The position numbers and the translations under genes are program-made. The notes below the pieces were generated by a model. It was given only the letters and a program-made list of their open reading frames with translations. It made no database searches and was not told the origin of the DNA. Of a stretch of 64,000 bases of DNA, positions 50,375-59,121 are shown one piece after another; position 1 is the stretch's first letter; the number at the start of each line of letters is the position of its first letter. The stretch comes from Hwanghaeella sp965227365 (GTDB taxonomy: Bacteria; Pseudomonadota; Alphaproteobacteria; UBA8366; Aestuariispiraceae): the NCBI RefSeq assembly GCF_965227365.1, contig NZ_OZ245754.1:1054001-1118000 (forward strand), in the 5' to 3' direction.

Positions 50375-51112
50375 ATGTTCGATCTCAGCGGCAAGACAGC
50401 ACTTGTCACCGGAGCCTCCGGCGGGTTGGGGAGCGCGATCGCCAAAGCCCTGCACGGGCAGGGCGCGTCGGTCATCCTCAGCGGAACCCGGGTCGACGCC
50501 CTGGAAGCCGTCGCGGCGGAACTGGGCGATCGCACCTTCGTCGTTCCCGCCAATCTGGGCGATGCGGCAAGTCTGGACGCCTTGGCCAAACAGGCGGAAG
50601 AGGCGACCGGTCAGCTGGATATTCTGGTCAACAATGCAGGTCTCACCCGTGACAACCTCGCCATGCGGCTGAAGGACGACGATTGGGATGCGGTCCTGAA
50701 TGTGAATCTGACGGCGGCTTTCCGGCTGTCCCGCGCCGTTTTGCGCGGGATGATGAAACGCCGTTGGGGCCGGATCGTCGGCATCACCTCGATCGTCGGC
50801 GTTACCGGCAATCCGGGGCAGGCGAATTATGCCGCCTCCAAGGCGGGCATGATCGGGATGTCCAAATCGCTCGCCCAGGAAGTGGCGAGCCGCGGGATCA
50901 CGGTGAATTGTTTGGCCCCGGGTTTCATTGAAACGGCGATGACCGACGCGCTGGGGGAGCAGCAGCACGAGAAGCTGCTCACCGCCATTCCGGCAGGGCG
51001 CATGGGCACCCCGGCGGATATCGCGGCGGGTGTCGTGTATCTTGCGTCCGAGGAGGCATCCTATGTCACCGGGCAGACGCTGCACGTCAACGGCGGCATG
51101 GCGATGATCTGA
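50375..51112 (+). CDS. fabG: 3-oxoacyl-ACP reductase FabG
   Basis: A 245-residue SDR that reduces 3-oxoacyl-ACP. Cofactor motif TGASGGLGSAI, NNAGLTRDN, and YAASKAG with the catalytic Tyr and Lys are all intact. The ATG at 50375 (MFDLSGKTALVTG) is chosen because family members in alphaproteobacteria begin MFDL and AAGG precedes it; a GTG two codons earlier is in frame. Confidence 0.94.
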   Translation: MFDLSGKTALVTGASGGLGSAIAKALHGQGASVILSGTRVDALEAVAAELGDRTFVVPANLGDAASLDALAKQAEEATGQLDILVNNAGLTRDNLAMRLKDDDWDAVLNVNLTAAFRLSRAVLRGMMKRRWGRIVGITSIVGVTGNPGQANYAASKAGMIGMSKSLAQEVASRGITVNCLAPGFIETAMTDALGEQQHEKLLTAIPAGRMGTPADIAAGVVYLASEEASYVTGQTLHVNGGMAMI

Positions 51113-51487
51113 TCGCGGCGATCGGTTTGTCGTACACTTTTGTCGAACACATTCTTCGAACACTAGGCGTTGCACCTGTCCGCGACGCACCCTAGATGGG
51201 GCCGAAGACGAAGCCATGATAAGTGGGGATTTCCGGCGAATCGTGGTCTAGGAAGGTGTATCAGGCGGGGCTGGCGCGGCCCTGGCAACTGTGTTACCTA
51301 ACGCGCCGTTTCGGGGATGGGTCCCCAGATATTGCGTTTCCGGGTTGCTTGTCTTGCTGTTCGCAAGTGGCTCGAGGGGGCGTTGGGATGGGGTCTCGCC
51401 GCTGCGGTCGACGTCGGCGGGGTGCTCCTAAGGATGAATAAGTAAGATCGCCCCTCTCGGGGGGCGCAGCACGAAGGATAATACGAA
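51113..51487. other. 375-bp intergenic region upstream of acpP
   Basis: No gene is seen. It contains a promoter candidate (51170-51198, listed separately) and, close to acpP, a GC hairpin CGCCCC-TCTCG-GGGGCG at about 51449-51466. The length and structure suggest that acpP has its own strong promoter and leader, which fits the large amount of ACP cells need. Confidence 0.5.
51170..51198 (+). promoter_or_regulatory. Candidate acpP promoter
   Basis: TTGCAC (51170-51175) and TAGATG (51193-51198) are separated by 17 bp. The predicted transcript would carry a leader of about 280 bases. Confidence 0.35.
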
Positions 51488-51724
51488 ATGAGCGACGTTG
51501 CTGAGCGCGTGAAGAAAATTGTCGTCGAACATCTTGGCGTCGACGAATCCAAAGTCGAAGACAATGCCAGCTTCATTGACGATCTTGGCGCCGATAGCTT
51601 GGACACCGTTGAACTGGTCATGGCGTTCGAAGAAGAGTTCGGCGTGGAAATCCCGGACGATGCGGCGGAAAAGATCCTGACCGTTAAGGACGCGATCAAC
51701 TTCATCGACGAAAACGCCGGCTAA
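51488..51724 (+). CDS. acpP: Acyl carrier protein
   Basis: A 78-residue ACP. The phosphopantetheine attachment site is Ser37 in GADSLDTVEL, and the surrounding helices (VKKIVVEHLGVDESKV, FEEEFGVEIPDDAAEKI) are standard. AAGGA lies 9 bases upstream. It carries the growing acyl chain between the Fab enzymes. Confidence 0.96.
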   Translation: MSDVAERVKKIVVEHLGVDESKVEDNASFIDDLGADSLDTVELVMAFEEEFGVEIPDDAAEKILTVKDAINFIDENAG

Positions 51725-51786
51725 TAATGTCGCGGACGGGCGCGCCTGGCGTGCCCGTCGTCGCTGAGCAGGCGGAGCGGGTTAGT

Positions 51787-53049
51787 ATGAGACGAGTAGT
51801 CGTTACCGGCCTTGGCGCCGTGACCCCACTGGGTTGCGGTGTCGATCACGTTTGGAAAAAGCTGACCGCCGGTGAGTCCGGTATCCAGTCCATCCAATCC
51901 TTCGATGTGTCCGACCTACCGGCCAAGATCGCCGGGATCGTTCCGGTCGGCGAGACATCTGAAGGCAAGTTCAACGTCGACGATTATGTCGAACGTAAAG
52001 AACAAAAGAAGATGGATACCTTCATCACCTACGCCATCGCTGCGACGGCGCAGGCCGTGAAGGATGCCGGCTGGGAACCGACCGAGGAAGAAGACCTCGA
52101 CGCGACCGGCGTGATGATCGGATCGGGTATCGGCGGCCTGCAGGGGATTTCAGAAGGGACGCTGATCGTTCAGGACCGAGGGCCCCGGCGGCTGTCTCCG
52201 TTCTTCATTCCGGCGAACCTGATCAATCTGGCTTCTGGTTTCGTCTCCATCATGCACGGTTTCCGCGGCCCGAACCATTCGGTCGTCACGGCCTGCGCGA
52301 CCGGCTCGCACGCGGTCGGCGATGCTGCCCGGTTGATCATGTGGGGCGATGCGGACGTTATGATCGCGGGCGGTACCGAAGCGGCTGTCTGTCGTATGGG
52401 CCTGGCCGGTTTCTCGGCCGCGCGGGCGCTTTCCACCGGCTTCAATGACGAACCGACCAAGGCCTCCCGTCCCTGGGACAAGGACCGTGACGGTTTCGTC
52501 ATGGGCGAAGGCGCGGGCATCGTCGTGCTGGAAGAGTTGGAGCACGCCAAGAAACGCGGTGCGAAGATCTATGCAGAAGTCCTGGGCTATGGCCTCAGCG
52601 GTGACGCCTATCACCTGACGGCGCCGGCCGAAGACGGCAATGGCGGATTCCGGGCCATGAAGGGTGCTTTCCGGACGGCGAAGATCGATGTCGACAAGAT
52701 CGACTATGTGAACGCCCATGGCACCTCGACACCGCTTGGCGACGAGATCGAACACGGCTCGGTCAAACGGATACTGGGCGACCATGCGAAGAACGTTGCG
52801 ATGTCTTCGACGAAATCCGCGATCGGTCATCTTCTGGGGGCCGCAGGCGCGGTGGAAGCGATCTTCTCGATCAAGGCGATCGAAACCGGCGTATTGCCGC
52901 CCACGCTGAACCTGGAAAATCCGTCGGACGGGTGCGACATGAACCTGGTGCCGCAGACGGCGCAGGAACGCAAGGTGGACTATGCGCTGTCGAACTCCTT
53001 CGGATTTGGCGGGACGAACGCGTCCCTGATTTTCGGGCCGGCACCGTAA
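51787..53049 (+). CDS. fabF: 3-oxoacyl-ACP synthase II FabF
   Basis: A 420-residue condensing enzyme. The catalytic Cys is in TACATGSHAVG; the two His are in NAHGTSTPLGD and GHLLGAAGAVE. The start at 51787 (MRRVVVTGLGAVTPLG) is standard; the frame also opens at 51727, three bases past the acpP stop, but the extra 20 residues do not fit the family. GGAGCGGG lies ahead of ATG. Confidence 0.95.
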   Translation: MRRVVVTGLGAVTPLGCGVDHVWKKLTAGESGIQSIQSFDVSDLPAKIAGIVPVGETSEGKFNVDDYVERKEQKKMDTFITYAIAATAQAVKDAGWEPTEEEDLDATGVMIGSGIGGLQGISEGTLIVQDRGPRRLSPFFIPANLINLASGFVSIMHGFRGPNHSVVTACATGSHAVGDAARLIMWGDADVMIAGGTEAAVCRMGLAGFSAARALSTGFNDEPTKASRPWDKDRDGFVMGEGAGIVVLEELEHAKKRGAKIYAEVLGYGLSGDAYHLTAPAEDGNGGFRAMKGAFRTAKIDVDKIDYVNAHGTSTPLGDEIEHGSVKRILGDHAKNVAMSSTKSAIGHLLGAAGAVEAIFSIKAIETGVLPPTLNLENPSDGCDMNLVPQTAQERKVDYALSNSFGFGGTNASLIFGPAP

Positions 53050-53082
53050 CCGTCTTAGCGTTTACGGGACCGCGAGGGAGCG

Positions 53083-54066
53083 ATGCGGAACCTCCTGAAA
53101 GTCCTGACCCTGATTGCGATCGCCGCCGTGCTGACAGCCGGCGGCGTTTTCGCCTGGGGGTACAGAACGTTCCATGCACCCGCCGGAAATCTCGCGCCGG
53201 TCACGGTGATCATCGAACCGGGCAGCAGCCTCAGGGCGATCGCGCGGCAGTTGGCCGAAAACGGACTGGTTCGTGACGCACGGGTTTTCGCGGTCGGTGC
53301 GCGCTTGGATCCTCGTCATACCCGTTTGACCGCCGGCGAATACCGGTTTCCGGCACAGGTTTCCGCGTTGGAGATCATCGACAAGCTCGCCCGCCATGAC
53401 GTAGTCCAACATACGGTTACCATTCCCGAAGGTCTGACCAGCAGCGAAATCGTGGACCTGCTGCGCCTTCAGGAAGACCTGGTGGGCGACATTCCGGCGG
53501 TTCCGGCGGAAGGCGCCTTTCTGCCCGAGACCTATCAATACACGCGCGGTGCGACACGGCGGATGATCCTCGACCGTATGGCGGTCGGCCTGGAAGATTT
53601 GAAGACGACGTTGTGGCCCGAACGGGCCGCGGATCTGCCTTTCTCCACCTGGGAGGAAGCCTTGATCCTTGCCTCCATCGTCGAGAAGGAAACCGGCGTG
53701 GCGTCGGAAAGAGGCAAGGTCGCCGGGGTTTTCGTCAATCGGTTGAGGCGGGGGATGCGCCTGCAATCCGACCCTACCGTCTCCTACGGGATCACGCTTG
53801 GGAAACAGCCGTTGGGACGATTGCTGACGCGGACCGACCTGCGCACGCCCACGCCCTACAACACCTATGTCATCCCCGGATTGCCGCCCGCGCCGATCTG
53901 CAATCCCGGGCGGGATGCGATCGCGGCGGTGTTGAATCCGACGCCGACCACGGCGCTCTATTTCGTGGCCGACGGAACGGGCGGACATGCCTTCGCCAAT
54001 ACGCTTGCGGAGCATAACCGCAACGTTGCGAAGTGGCGGCGCATTCAAAAAAAGAACCAGCCATAA
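53083..54066 (+). CDS. mltG: Endolytic murein transglycosylase MltG
   Basis: A 327-residue inner-membrane lytic transglycosylase (YceG). An N-terminal helix (LLKVLTLIAIAAVLTAGGVF) anchors it; a LysM-like domain and the catalytic domain with ASIVEKETG (catalytic Glu) and FVNRLRRGMRLQSDPTV follow. It cuts nascent glycan strands and sets their length. GAGGGAG lies 2-8 bases before ATG, 33 bp after fabF. It is linked to fabF in many alphaproteobacteria. Confidence 0.93.
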   Translation: MRNLLKVLTLIAIAAVLTAGGVFAWGYRTFHAPAGNLAPVTVIIEPGSSLRAIARQLAENGLVRDARVFAVGARLDPRHTRLTAGEYRFPAQVSALEIIDKLARHDVVQHTVTIPEGLTSSEIVDLLRLQEDLVGDIPAVPAEGAFLPETYQYTRGATRRMILDRMAVGLEDLKTTLWPERAADLPFSTWEEALILASIVEKETGVASERGKVAGVFVNRLRRGMRLQSDPTVSYGITLGKQPLGRLLTRTDLRTPTPYNTYVIPGLPPAPICNPGRDAIAAVLNPTPTTALYFVADGTGGHAFANTLAEHNRNVAKWRRIQKKNQP

Positions 54067-54475
54067 TACCTGCAAATCAGCGGTTTCCTGAGCCTGTGAC
54101 GGGGCCGTAACGGGCCTTTGAACCGAACCATCCGGCGCTTGGGTCAATTCACCTAGGCGAACGAGGGATGGATTTTTAGACTCAATCTAAATATATACGA
54201 AAGTACGAGGGTATGGTTTAGGGGGTAAAATGATGCTCCTGGCTTGGGGACTACGGCATGTCGGCGCGGCCGGTCAGGTTCCGGTAACAGGCGCGCAATA
54301 CCGCGTTGGATTATTCGCGAACGGACCCGACACCGGTTGGCCGGAGGCGCCATGGATACAGTGCCTTGCATCCATGGTTCGCCGGCGGGCCCGTGGCGCT
54401 GACGGTCCTGCGTATGATCAATCCCCACAGGATATGAATGTCCCCGCCGTCATTTCCAGGAAGTGAGGACGAGCA
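54067..54475. other. 409-bp region between mltG and cfa
   Basis: A 78-codon frame at 54230-54466 begins ATG ATG after TAGGGGG and ends 9 bp before cfa, but its protein has no recognisable feature and its codon use is not convincing, so it is left out as a gene. The A+T-rich part (54170-54230) could hold a promoter for cfa. No terminator is clear. Confidence 0.4.
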
Positions 54476-55672
54476 GTGCTATTACGTCTTTTCGATACAT
54501 ATGTTCAGCGGGGATGCCTGACAGTCACGATGCCGAACGGTGAAAGGCGCACGTTCGACCGTGAACCGATCGAGGGCATAGATCCGGCCTCGATCCGTAT
54601 CCTGCGCGAACCCGGTGCCTTTTCGCTATTGTCGAGTCCCCATATCGCCATCGCCGAAGCTTATGTGAATGGCGATCTGGTGGTGGAGGAAGGAACGCTG
54701 CGCGATTTCCTGTTCATCATGGGCTTGAGTGCGATGGTCCATGACGAAGGAAAATTCGCCTCCTTCAGTCGTTTCGTCCATTCGATCGTCGCCGGATGGC
54801 AGCATTACAATCCCGTGCATCGTTCCAAGGCGAATGTCGCCCATCACTATGACCTCTCGGGGGAGTTGTACGACCAGTTCCTGGACGAACACCGGCAATA
54901 TTCCTGTGCCTATTTCGAAGGGAACGAAACCTTGGAGCAGGCGCAGGAAAAGAAGATGCATCATATTGCGAGAAAACTTCTGATCGAGCCTGGCATGAAG
55001 GTTCTCGATATTGGCAGCGGATGGGGCGGATTGGGGCTGTTCCTGACCAAGAATTACGGTGCTGAGGTTTATGGCGTGACCCTGTCGGAGGAACAGCACG
55101 CGTGGTCGAATAAATGGGCGAGCGAGCAGGGATTGTCCGACAAGGCGGTCTTCGATCTGAAGGACTATCGTCTGGTCGAGGGGCAATTCGACAGGATTGT
55201 TTCCGTCGGTATGTTCGAGCATGTCGGACAGTTCCATTATGACGAGTATTTCGCGAAGGTGCGCTCGCTGCTGGCACAGGACGGCGTGGCGCTAATACAC
55301 ACGATAGGTCATATGGGTCCACCTGAGCCGATCAGCCCTTGGATCCGGAAGTACATTTTTCCGGGGGCCTATCTACCCAGCCTTTCGCAGATCGGGCGCG
55401 CCGTTGAAAGAAGCCGCCTGTGGCTTGGGGATTTCGAGAATCTGCGCCTGCACTACGCCAAGACGCTCGCTTTGTGGAATGACAGGTTTCAGCGCAACAA
55501 GGAGCGCGTGAAGGACCTGTACGATGAAAAATTCTGCCGGATGTGGGAACTCTACCTGATTTCCTGCGAAATGGCCTTCACCGGGCAGTCGTTGTCGGTC
55601 TTCCAGTTGCAGTTATCGCAGAAGATCGACGCCGTGCCGATCACCCGCCGGTATCTCTATACGGACAACTGA
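54476..55672 (+). CDS. cfa: Cyclopropane-fatty-acyl-phospholipid synthase family protein
   Basis: A 398-residue SAM-dependent enzyme that adds a methylene to unsaturated acyl chains of membrane phospholipids. After an N-terminal lipid-binding part, the methyltransferase motif I is VLDIGSGWGGLGLF, with GVTLSEEQH (SAM contact) and a C-terminal YLISCEMAFTGQ. Start is a GTG with GAGGA 6 bases upstream. It sits between mltG and yicC, where many relatives have no gene. Some homologues perform other lipid modifications, so cfa is the best but not the only reading. Confidence 0.88.
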   Translation: MLLRLFDTYVQRGCLTVTMPNGERRTFDREPIEGIDPASIRILREPGAFSLLSSPHIAIAEAYVNGDLVVEEGTLRDFLFIMGLSAMVHDEGKFASFSRFVHSIVAGWQHYNPVHRSKANVAHHYDLSGELYDQFLDEHRQYSCAYFEGNETLEQAQEKKMHHIARKLLIEPGMKVLDIGSGWGGLGLFLTKNYGAEVYGVTLSEEQHAWSNKWASEQGLSDKAVFDLKDYRLVEGQFDRIVSVGMFEHVGQFHYDEYFAKVRSLLAQDGVALIHTIGHMGPPEPISPWIRKYIFPGAYLPSLSQIGRAVERSRLWLGDFENLRLHYAKTLALWNDRFQRNKERVKDLYDEKFCRMWELYLISCEMAFTGQSLSVFQLQLSQKIDAVPITRRYLYTDN

Positions 55673-55706
55673 GGCGGCGCGCTGAGCCCCGCAGTCTACG
55701 GCACTG

Positions 55707-56471
55707 TCATGCCTTCGCGGGCAAGCGGCTCAACAGACGGACAGCCAAGCCTGGCGGCAGGACGGATAACAGACTGACCATCCAATACATTGGCCATGGA
55801 AAGGCGATGACAGTTCTATTCTGCCGTAGGCCTTTCAGGATGACCCTGGCGGCCTTTTCTGCATCCATCAGAAAGGGCATTGGAAACTCGTTCACGTCCG
55901 TCATGCGGGATTTCACGAATCCGGGACAGATTGCGCTGACACCGATGCCCTCCGCGGCCAAGGCGCCGCGCAATGCTTCGGCATAGGTTTTCACACTGGC
56001 TTTCGAGGCGCTATAGGCGGGGGCGCCGGGAAATCCGCGCAGGGCGGCGAGCGAGCTCATCACCGCAACCTGGCCATGGCGGCGCGGACGCATCCGGTCA
56101 ATTGCCGGATGGATCGTGTTCATGACGCCGGTGACATTGACATCGAATATCTCGCGCGCTTGGGCATCGCTTTCGCCGCCACCGCCGGTGCCGCCGGAAA
56201 TGCCCGCATTGGCAATGACGAGATCCAGCGGTTGGATCTCGTCCGCCTGTACGATGAAGCTCGCCATGGCGCCACGGTCCTGCACGTCGAGAACCGCGGC
56301 GGTAACGTCCGCCCCTTTGTCGCGGCATTCCTGAGCGACGGCGTTGAGGCGCGTCGCGTTCCGTCCGGTCAGCCACAGATGTCTGCCGGGACCGGCGGCG
56401 GCCAGCGCCAAGGCCTCACCCAGGCCACTGGATGCACCGGTAATCAGAATACTGTCGAAATCGCGTGCCAT
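55707..56471 (-). CDS. Short-chain dehydrogenase/reductase
   Basis: A 254-residue classical SDR. TGASSGLGEALAL is the cofactor site, NAGISGG begins the fold's central strand, and YSASKASVKT supplies Tyr and Lys. AAGGAG lies 5 bases before ATG. It converges with cfa (34-bp gap) and is divergent from yicC. The substrate is unknown; a role with membrane lipids is possible only by position. Confidence 0.82.
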   Translation of the reverse strand: MARDFDSILITGASSGLGEALALAAAGPGRHLWLTGRNATRLNAVAQECRDKGADVTAAVLDVQDRGAMASFIVQADEIQPLDLVIANAGISGGTGGGGESDAQAREIFDVNVTGVMNTIHPAIDRMRPRRHGQVAVMSSLAALRGFPGAPAYSASKASVKTYAEALRGALAAEGIGVSAICPGFVKSRMTDVNEFPMPFLMDAEKAARVILKGLRQNRTVIAFPWPMYWMVSLLSVLPPGLAVRLLSRLPAKA

Positions 56472-56582
56472 TGGACTCCTTATCTGGCGCTGAAACGGCG
56501 AAGTTTGCCTTTTGCACTGCCTCCGCGTCGGCTAACTGTACGGAGGCGGCGTGCCGCGAGAAAGAGTGAAGTGGATCAGGAC

Positions 56583-57470
56583 ATGGCCAAGGGTCGAAAT
56601 CAGGTTGCAAGCATGACGGGGTTCGGACGCGCGGAAGGCGCGGACGACAAGTACCGCTGGGCCTGGGAATTGCGCAGCGTCAACGGGCGCGGTCTGGATA
56701 TGCGTCTTCGGGTCGGTATGGGCTTCGAAAGACTGGACCCGGAAATCCGCAAACGCCTCAGCACGGCGTTCAAGCGCGGGTCGCTGACCGCGTCTCTCGA
56801 TGTGCGCGCCCTCGGAGAGGTTTCCTCCGCGACCGTCAACCACACGCTTTTGAGCGAGTTGGAGCAATTGTGCCGTGACCGGGGGCAGGAACCGGCCCTG
56901 GATCGGCTGTTGGGCGTCCGCGGTGTCGTCGACAGCGCCGAGGATAGGAACGCAGCGGCCGAGGATGAAGCGCGTTGCAAGGCCGTTCTCGGAACGCTGG
57001 ACGAGGCAATCCGCGCGATGACTGAGGCCCGCCGTGTCGAAGGCGTGGAGACGGAACGGCATTTGAGCGCCAGAGTGGACGAAATCGCCGACCTCGTCGC
57101 GCAGGCGAATGGCCTGGATTCGACCCGTCTGCCGGCGATCCGAGACCGATTGATGGCACAGATCGACGAATTGCTGGCAAACGCCCGTGATCTCAACCGC
57201 GACCGCCTGGAACAGGAAGCAGCGATGTTAGCCACTAAGGCGGATATCCGTGAGGAACTGGATCGGCTGTCGGCGCATGTGGAACAGGCCCGCTCGCTGC
57301 TGTCGGCCGGCGGTCCGGTGGGGCGGAAGCTCGATTTTCTGACCCAGGAATTCAATAGGGAAGCCAACACCCTGTGCAGTAAGTCGTCGGATACGGAACT
57401 CACCAATATCGGCCTGGCCATGAAGGCCGCAATCGACCAGATGCGCGAACAGGCGGCAAACCTGGAATAG
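56583..57470 (+). CDS. yicC: YicC family endoribonuclease-like protein
   Basis: A 295-residue protein. The family opening MTGFGRAEG (residues 11-19 here) leads to WELRSVNGRGLDMRLRV, and the C-terminus contains the conserved GGPVGRKLDFLTQEFNREANTL. YicC proteins are associated with RNA turnover and stationary-phase survival, with a possible RNase activity. ATG 56583 is used; a much longer frame to 56076 is not family-like. It is followed 84 bp later by gmk, the usual neighbour. Confidence 0.88.
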   Translation: MAKGRNQVASMTGFGRAEGADDKYRWAWELRSVNGRGLDMRLRVGMGFERLDPEIRKRLSTAFKRGSLTASLDVRALGEVSSATVNHTLLSELEQLCRDRGQEPALDRLLGVRGVVDSAEDRNAAAEDEARCKAVLGTLDEAIRAMTEARRVEGVETERHLSARVDEIADLVAQANGLDSTRLPAIRDRLMAQIDELLANARDLNRDRLEQEAAMLATKADIREELDRLSAHVEQARSLLSAGGPVGRKLDFLTQEFNREANTLCSKSSDTELTNIGLAMKAAIDQMREQAANLE

Positions 57471-57554
57471 GGCACGCGGATTGCCGAAAGGCGGCTGAAT
57501 CGCCTATATCGGCGTGACTGAAATCGACGCTTCACGTGGCGGGAGAAAACTGCA

Positions 57555-58205
57555 ATGTCCGATGGCGCCAAGCCGTTCCAGATAGAGCGCCGTGGTTTGA
57601 TGCTGGTCCTGTCGTCACCGTCAGGCGCCGGGAAGTCTACGATTTCACGTTCAATCCTTGCATCCGACCCCGACATTTCCATGTCCGTCTCGGTCACGAC
57701 ACGACCGAAGCGCCCCGGTGAAGTCGCCGGGCGCGATTATCATTTCGTCGACAAGACCGAATTCGATCTGATGGCCAACCGTGGCGAATTGCTCGAATTC
57801 GCCAAGGTGTTCGATCACTATTACGGGACGCCCAAGGGACCGGTGATGGACGCACTGGGCGAGGGCCGCGACGTGATGTTCGATATCGACTGGCAGGGCA
57901 CGCAGCAGCTCGCCGAGCAGGCGGAAGACGACATGGTGCGGATCTTCATCCTGCCGCCCTCGACGGCCGAGTTGGAACGCCGCCTGCACGCGCGGGCGCA
58001 GGACCCGCCCGAAGTGGTCGCCCGCCGCATGGACAAGGCGGCCGACGAGATGAGCCACTATCCGGAATATGACTGGGTGATCGTCAATTACGATATCGAG
58101 AAAAGCGTCGAACAAGTGCGTTCGATCCTGCAATCGGAGCGGTTGCGTCGGCGCAGGCAGGTCGGGTTGGGCGAGTTCGTGAAAGGGCTTCGGGCCGGTC
58201 GCTGA
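57555..58205 (+). CDS. gmk: Guanylate kinase
   Basis: A 216-residue GMP kinase. Walker A is SSPSGAGKST; the GMP-binding region RPGEVAGRDYHFVDKTEF and the lid/RDVMFDIDWQGTQQL segment are standard. GGGAGA lies 10 bases before ATG. It makes GDP for nucleic acid synthesis. It converges with ksgA, leaving 15 bp between stops. Confidence 0.95.
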   Translation: MSDGAKPFQIERRGLMLVLSSPSGAGKSTISRSILASDPDISMSVSVTTRPKRPGEVAGRDYHFVDKTEFDLMANRGELLEFAKVFDHYYGTPKGPVMDALGEGRDVMFDIDWQGTQQLAEQAEDDMVRIFILPPSTAELERRLHARAQDPPEVVARRMDKAADEMSHYPEYDWVIVNYDIEKSVEQVRSILQSERLRRRRQVGLGEFVKGLRAGR

Positions 58206-58220
58206 GCCTTTGCGGCTTAC

Positions 58221-59066
58221 TTACGCTTTCAGCAATGCCTCGAAGGCTTCCGTCAGCCGACCGAACCCTTCGATATCAATGGTTTCCGCGCGTAGGGACC
58301 CATCGATGCCCGACCGTTCCAGCAAGGAATCGACGGGCACGCCGAGTTGCTTCAACGACCGCCGCAGGGTCTTGCGTCGCTGCCCGAAGGCGGCGGCGGT
58401 GACCCGTTGCAGCAGGTCCATCCGGCCGGGAAAGGGCACCTCGTCATAGGGGACCAGTTGGACGACGGCTGAATCGACCTTGGGGGGCGGTGTGAAGGCA
58501 CGGGCGGGCAGGGTGAACAGATAATCGGTGCGGCAACGCCAGTTGCACAGAACGGACAGACGCCCGTAGTGATCCGTGCCGGGTGTCGCCGTGATCCGCT
58601 CCGCTACTTCCTTCTGGAACATGAGAGTCATGGAGGCGATCGCCTCCGCCTTCTCCAGCCAGCCGACAAGCAGGGGCGTGCCGACGTTGTAGGGCAGGTT
58701 CGAGATAATCTTGACGGGCGGCGCGCCGATTGCGGCGAAATCCACCTTCAAGGCATCTTCATTCAGCAGCGTCATCCGCCCCGCCGCCGCCGCGACCAGG
58801 GGGGCGAGGGCGGCCATGCATCGCTCATCCTTTTCGATCGCGATCAGGCGGTCGGCACCGGCCATCAGGATGGCCCGGGTCAAGCCGCCCGGGCCGGGGC
58901 CGACTTCGACGGTCGTTCCCGTGGTGAGGTCTCCTGCGGCGCGGGCGATCTTCAATGTCAGATTGAGGTCCAACAGGAAGTGCTGGCCAAGCCCTTTGCG
59001 GGCCGCCAAACCGTGTTCGGCGATCACGTCCCGTAAAGGGGGAAGGGATTGGACCGGATCACTCAA
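58221..59066 (-). CDS. ksgA: 16S rRNA dimethyladenosine transferase KsgA (RsmA)
   Basis: A 281-residue methyltransferase that dimethylates A1518 and A1519 (E. coli numbering) of 16S rRNA. Motifs: GQHFLLDLNL, VEVGPGPGGLTRAIL (motif I), IAIEKDERC and IISNLPYNVGTPLL (catalytic NLPY). The start is a TTG at 59066 with GGGAGAGG 4 bases upstream. It follows surA directly with a 55-bp gap; pdxA, often between these two, is missing. Confidence 0.93.
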   Translation of the reverse strand: MSDPVQSLPPLRDVIAEHGLAARKGLGQHFLLDLNLTLKIARAAGDLTTGTTVEVGPGPGGLTRAILMAGADRLIAIEKDERCMAALAPLVAAAAGRMTLLNEDALKVDFAAIGAPPVKIISNLPYNVGTPLLVGWLEKAEAIASMTLMFQKEVAERITATPGTDHYGRLSVLCNWRCRTDYLFTLPARAFTPPPKVDSAVVQLVPYDEVPFPGRMDLLQRVTAAAFGQRRKTLRRSLKQLGVPVDSLLERSGIDGSLRAETIDIEGFGRLTEAFEALLKA

Positions 59067-59121
59067 CGTGCCTCTCCCTCGGCTCGGACCGTTCGCGATG
59101 CCCTGCCGGCATGAGACGGAC

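Noticed and set aside
54230..54466. 78-residue frame upstream of cfa
   Set aside because: The Shine-Dalgarno is acceptable, but no recognisable features, family or codon pattern support it. Noted under the intergenic entry.
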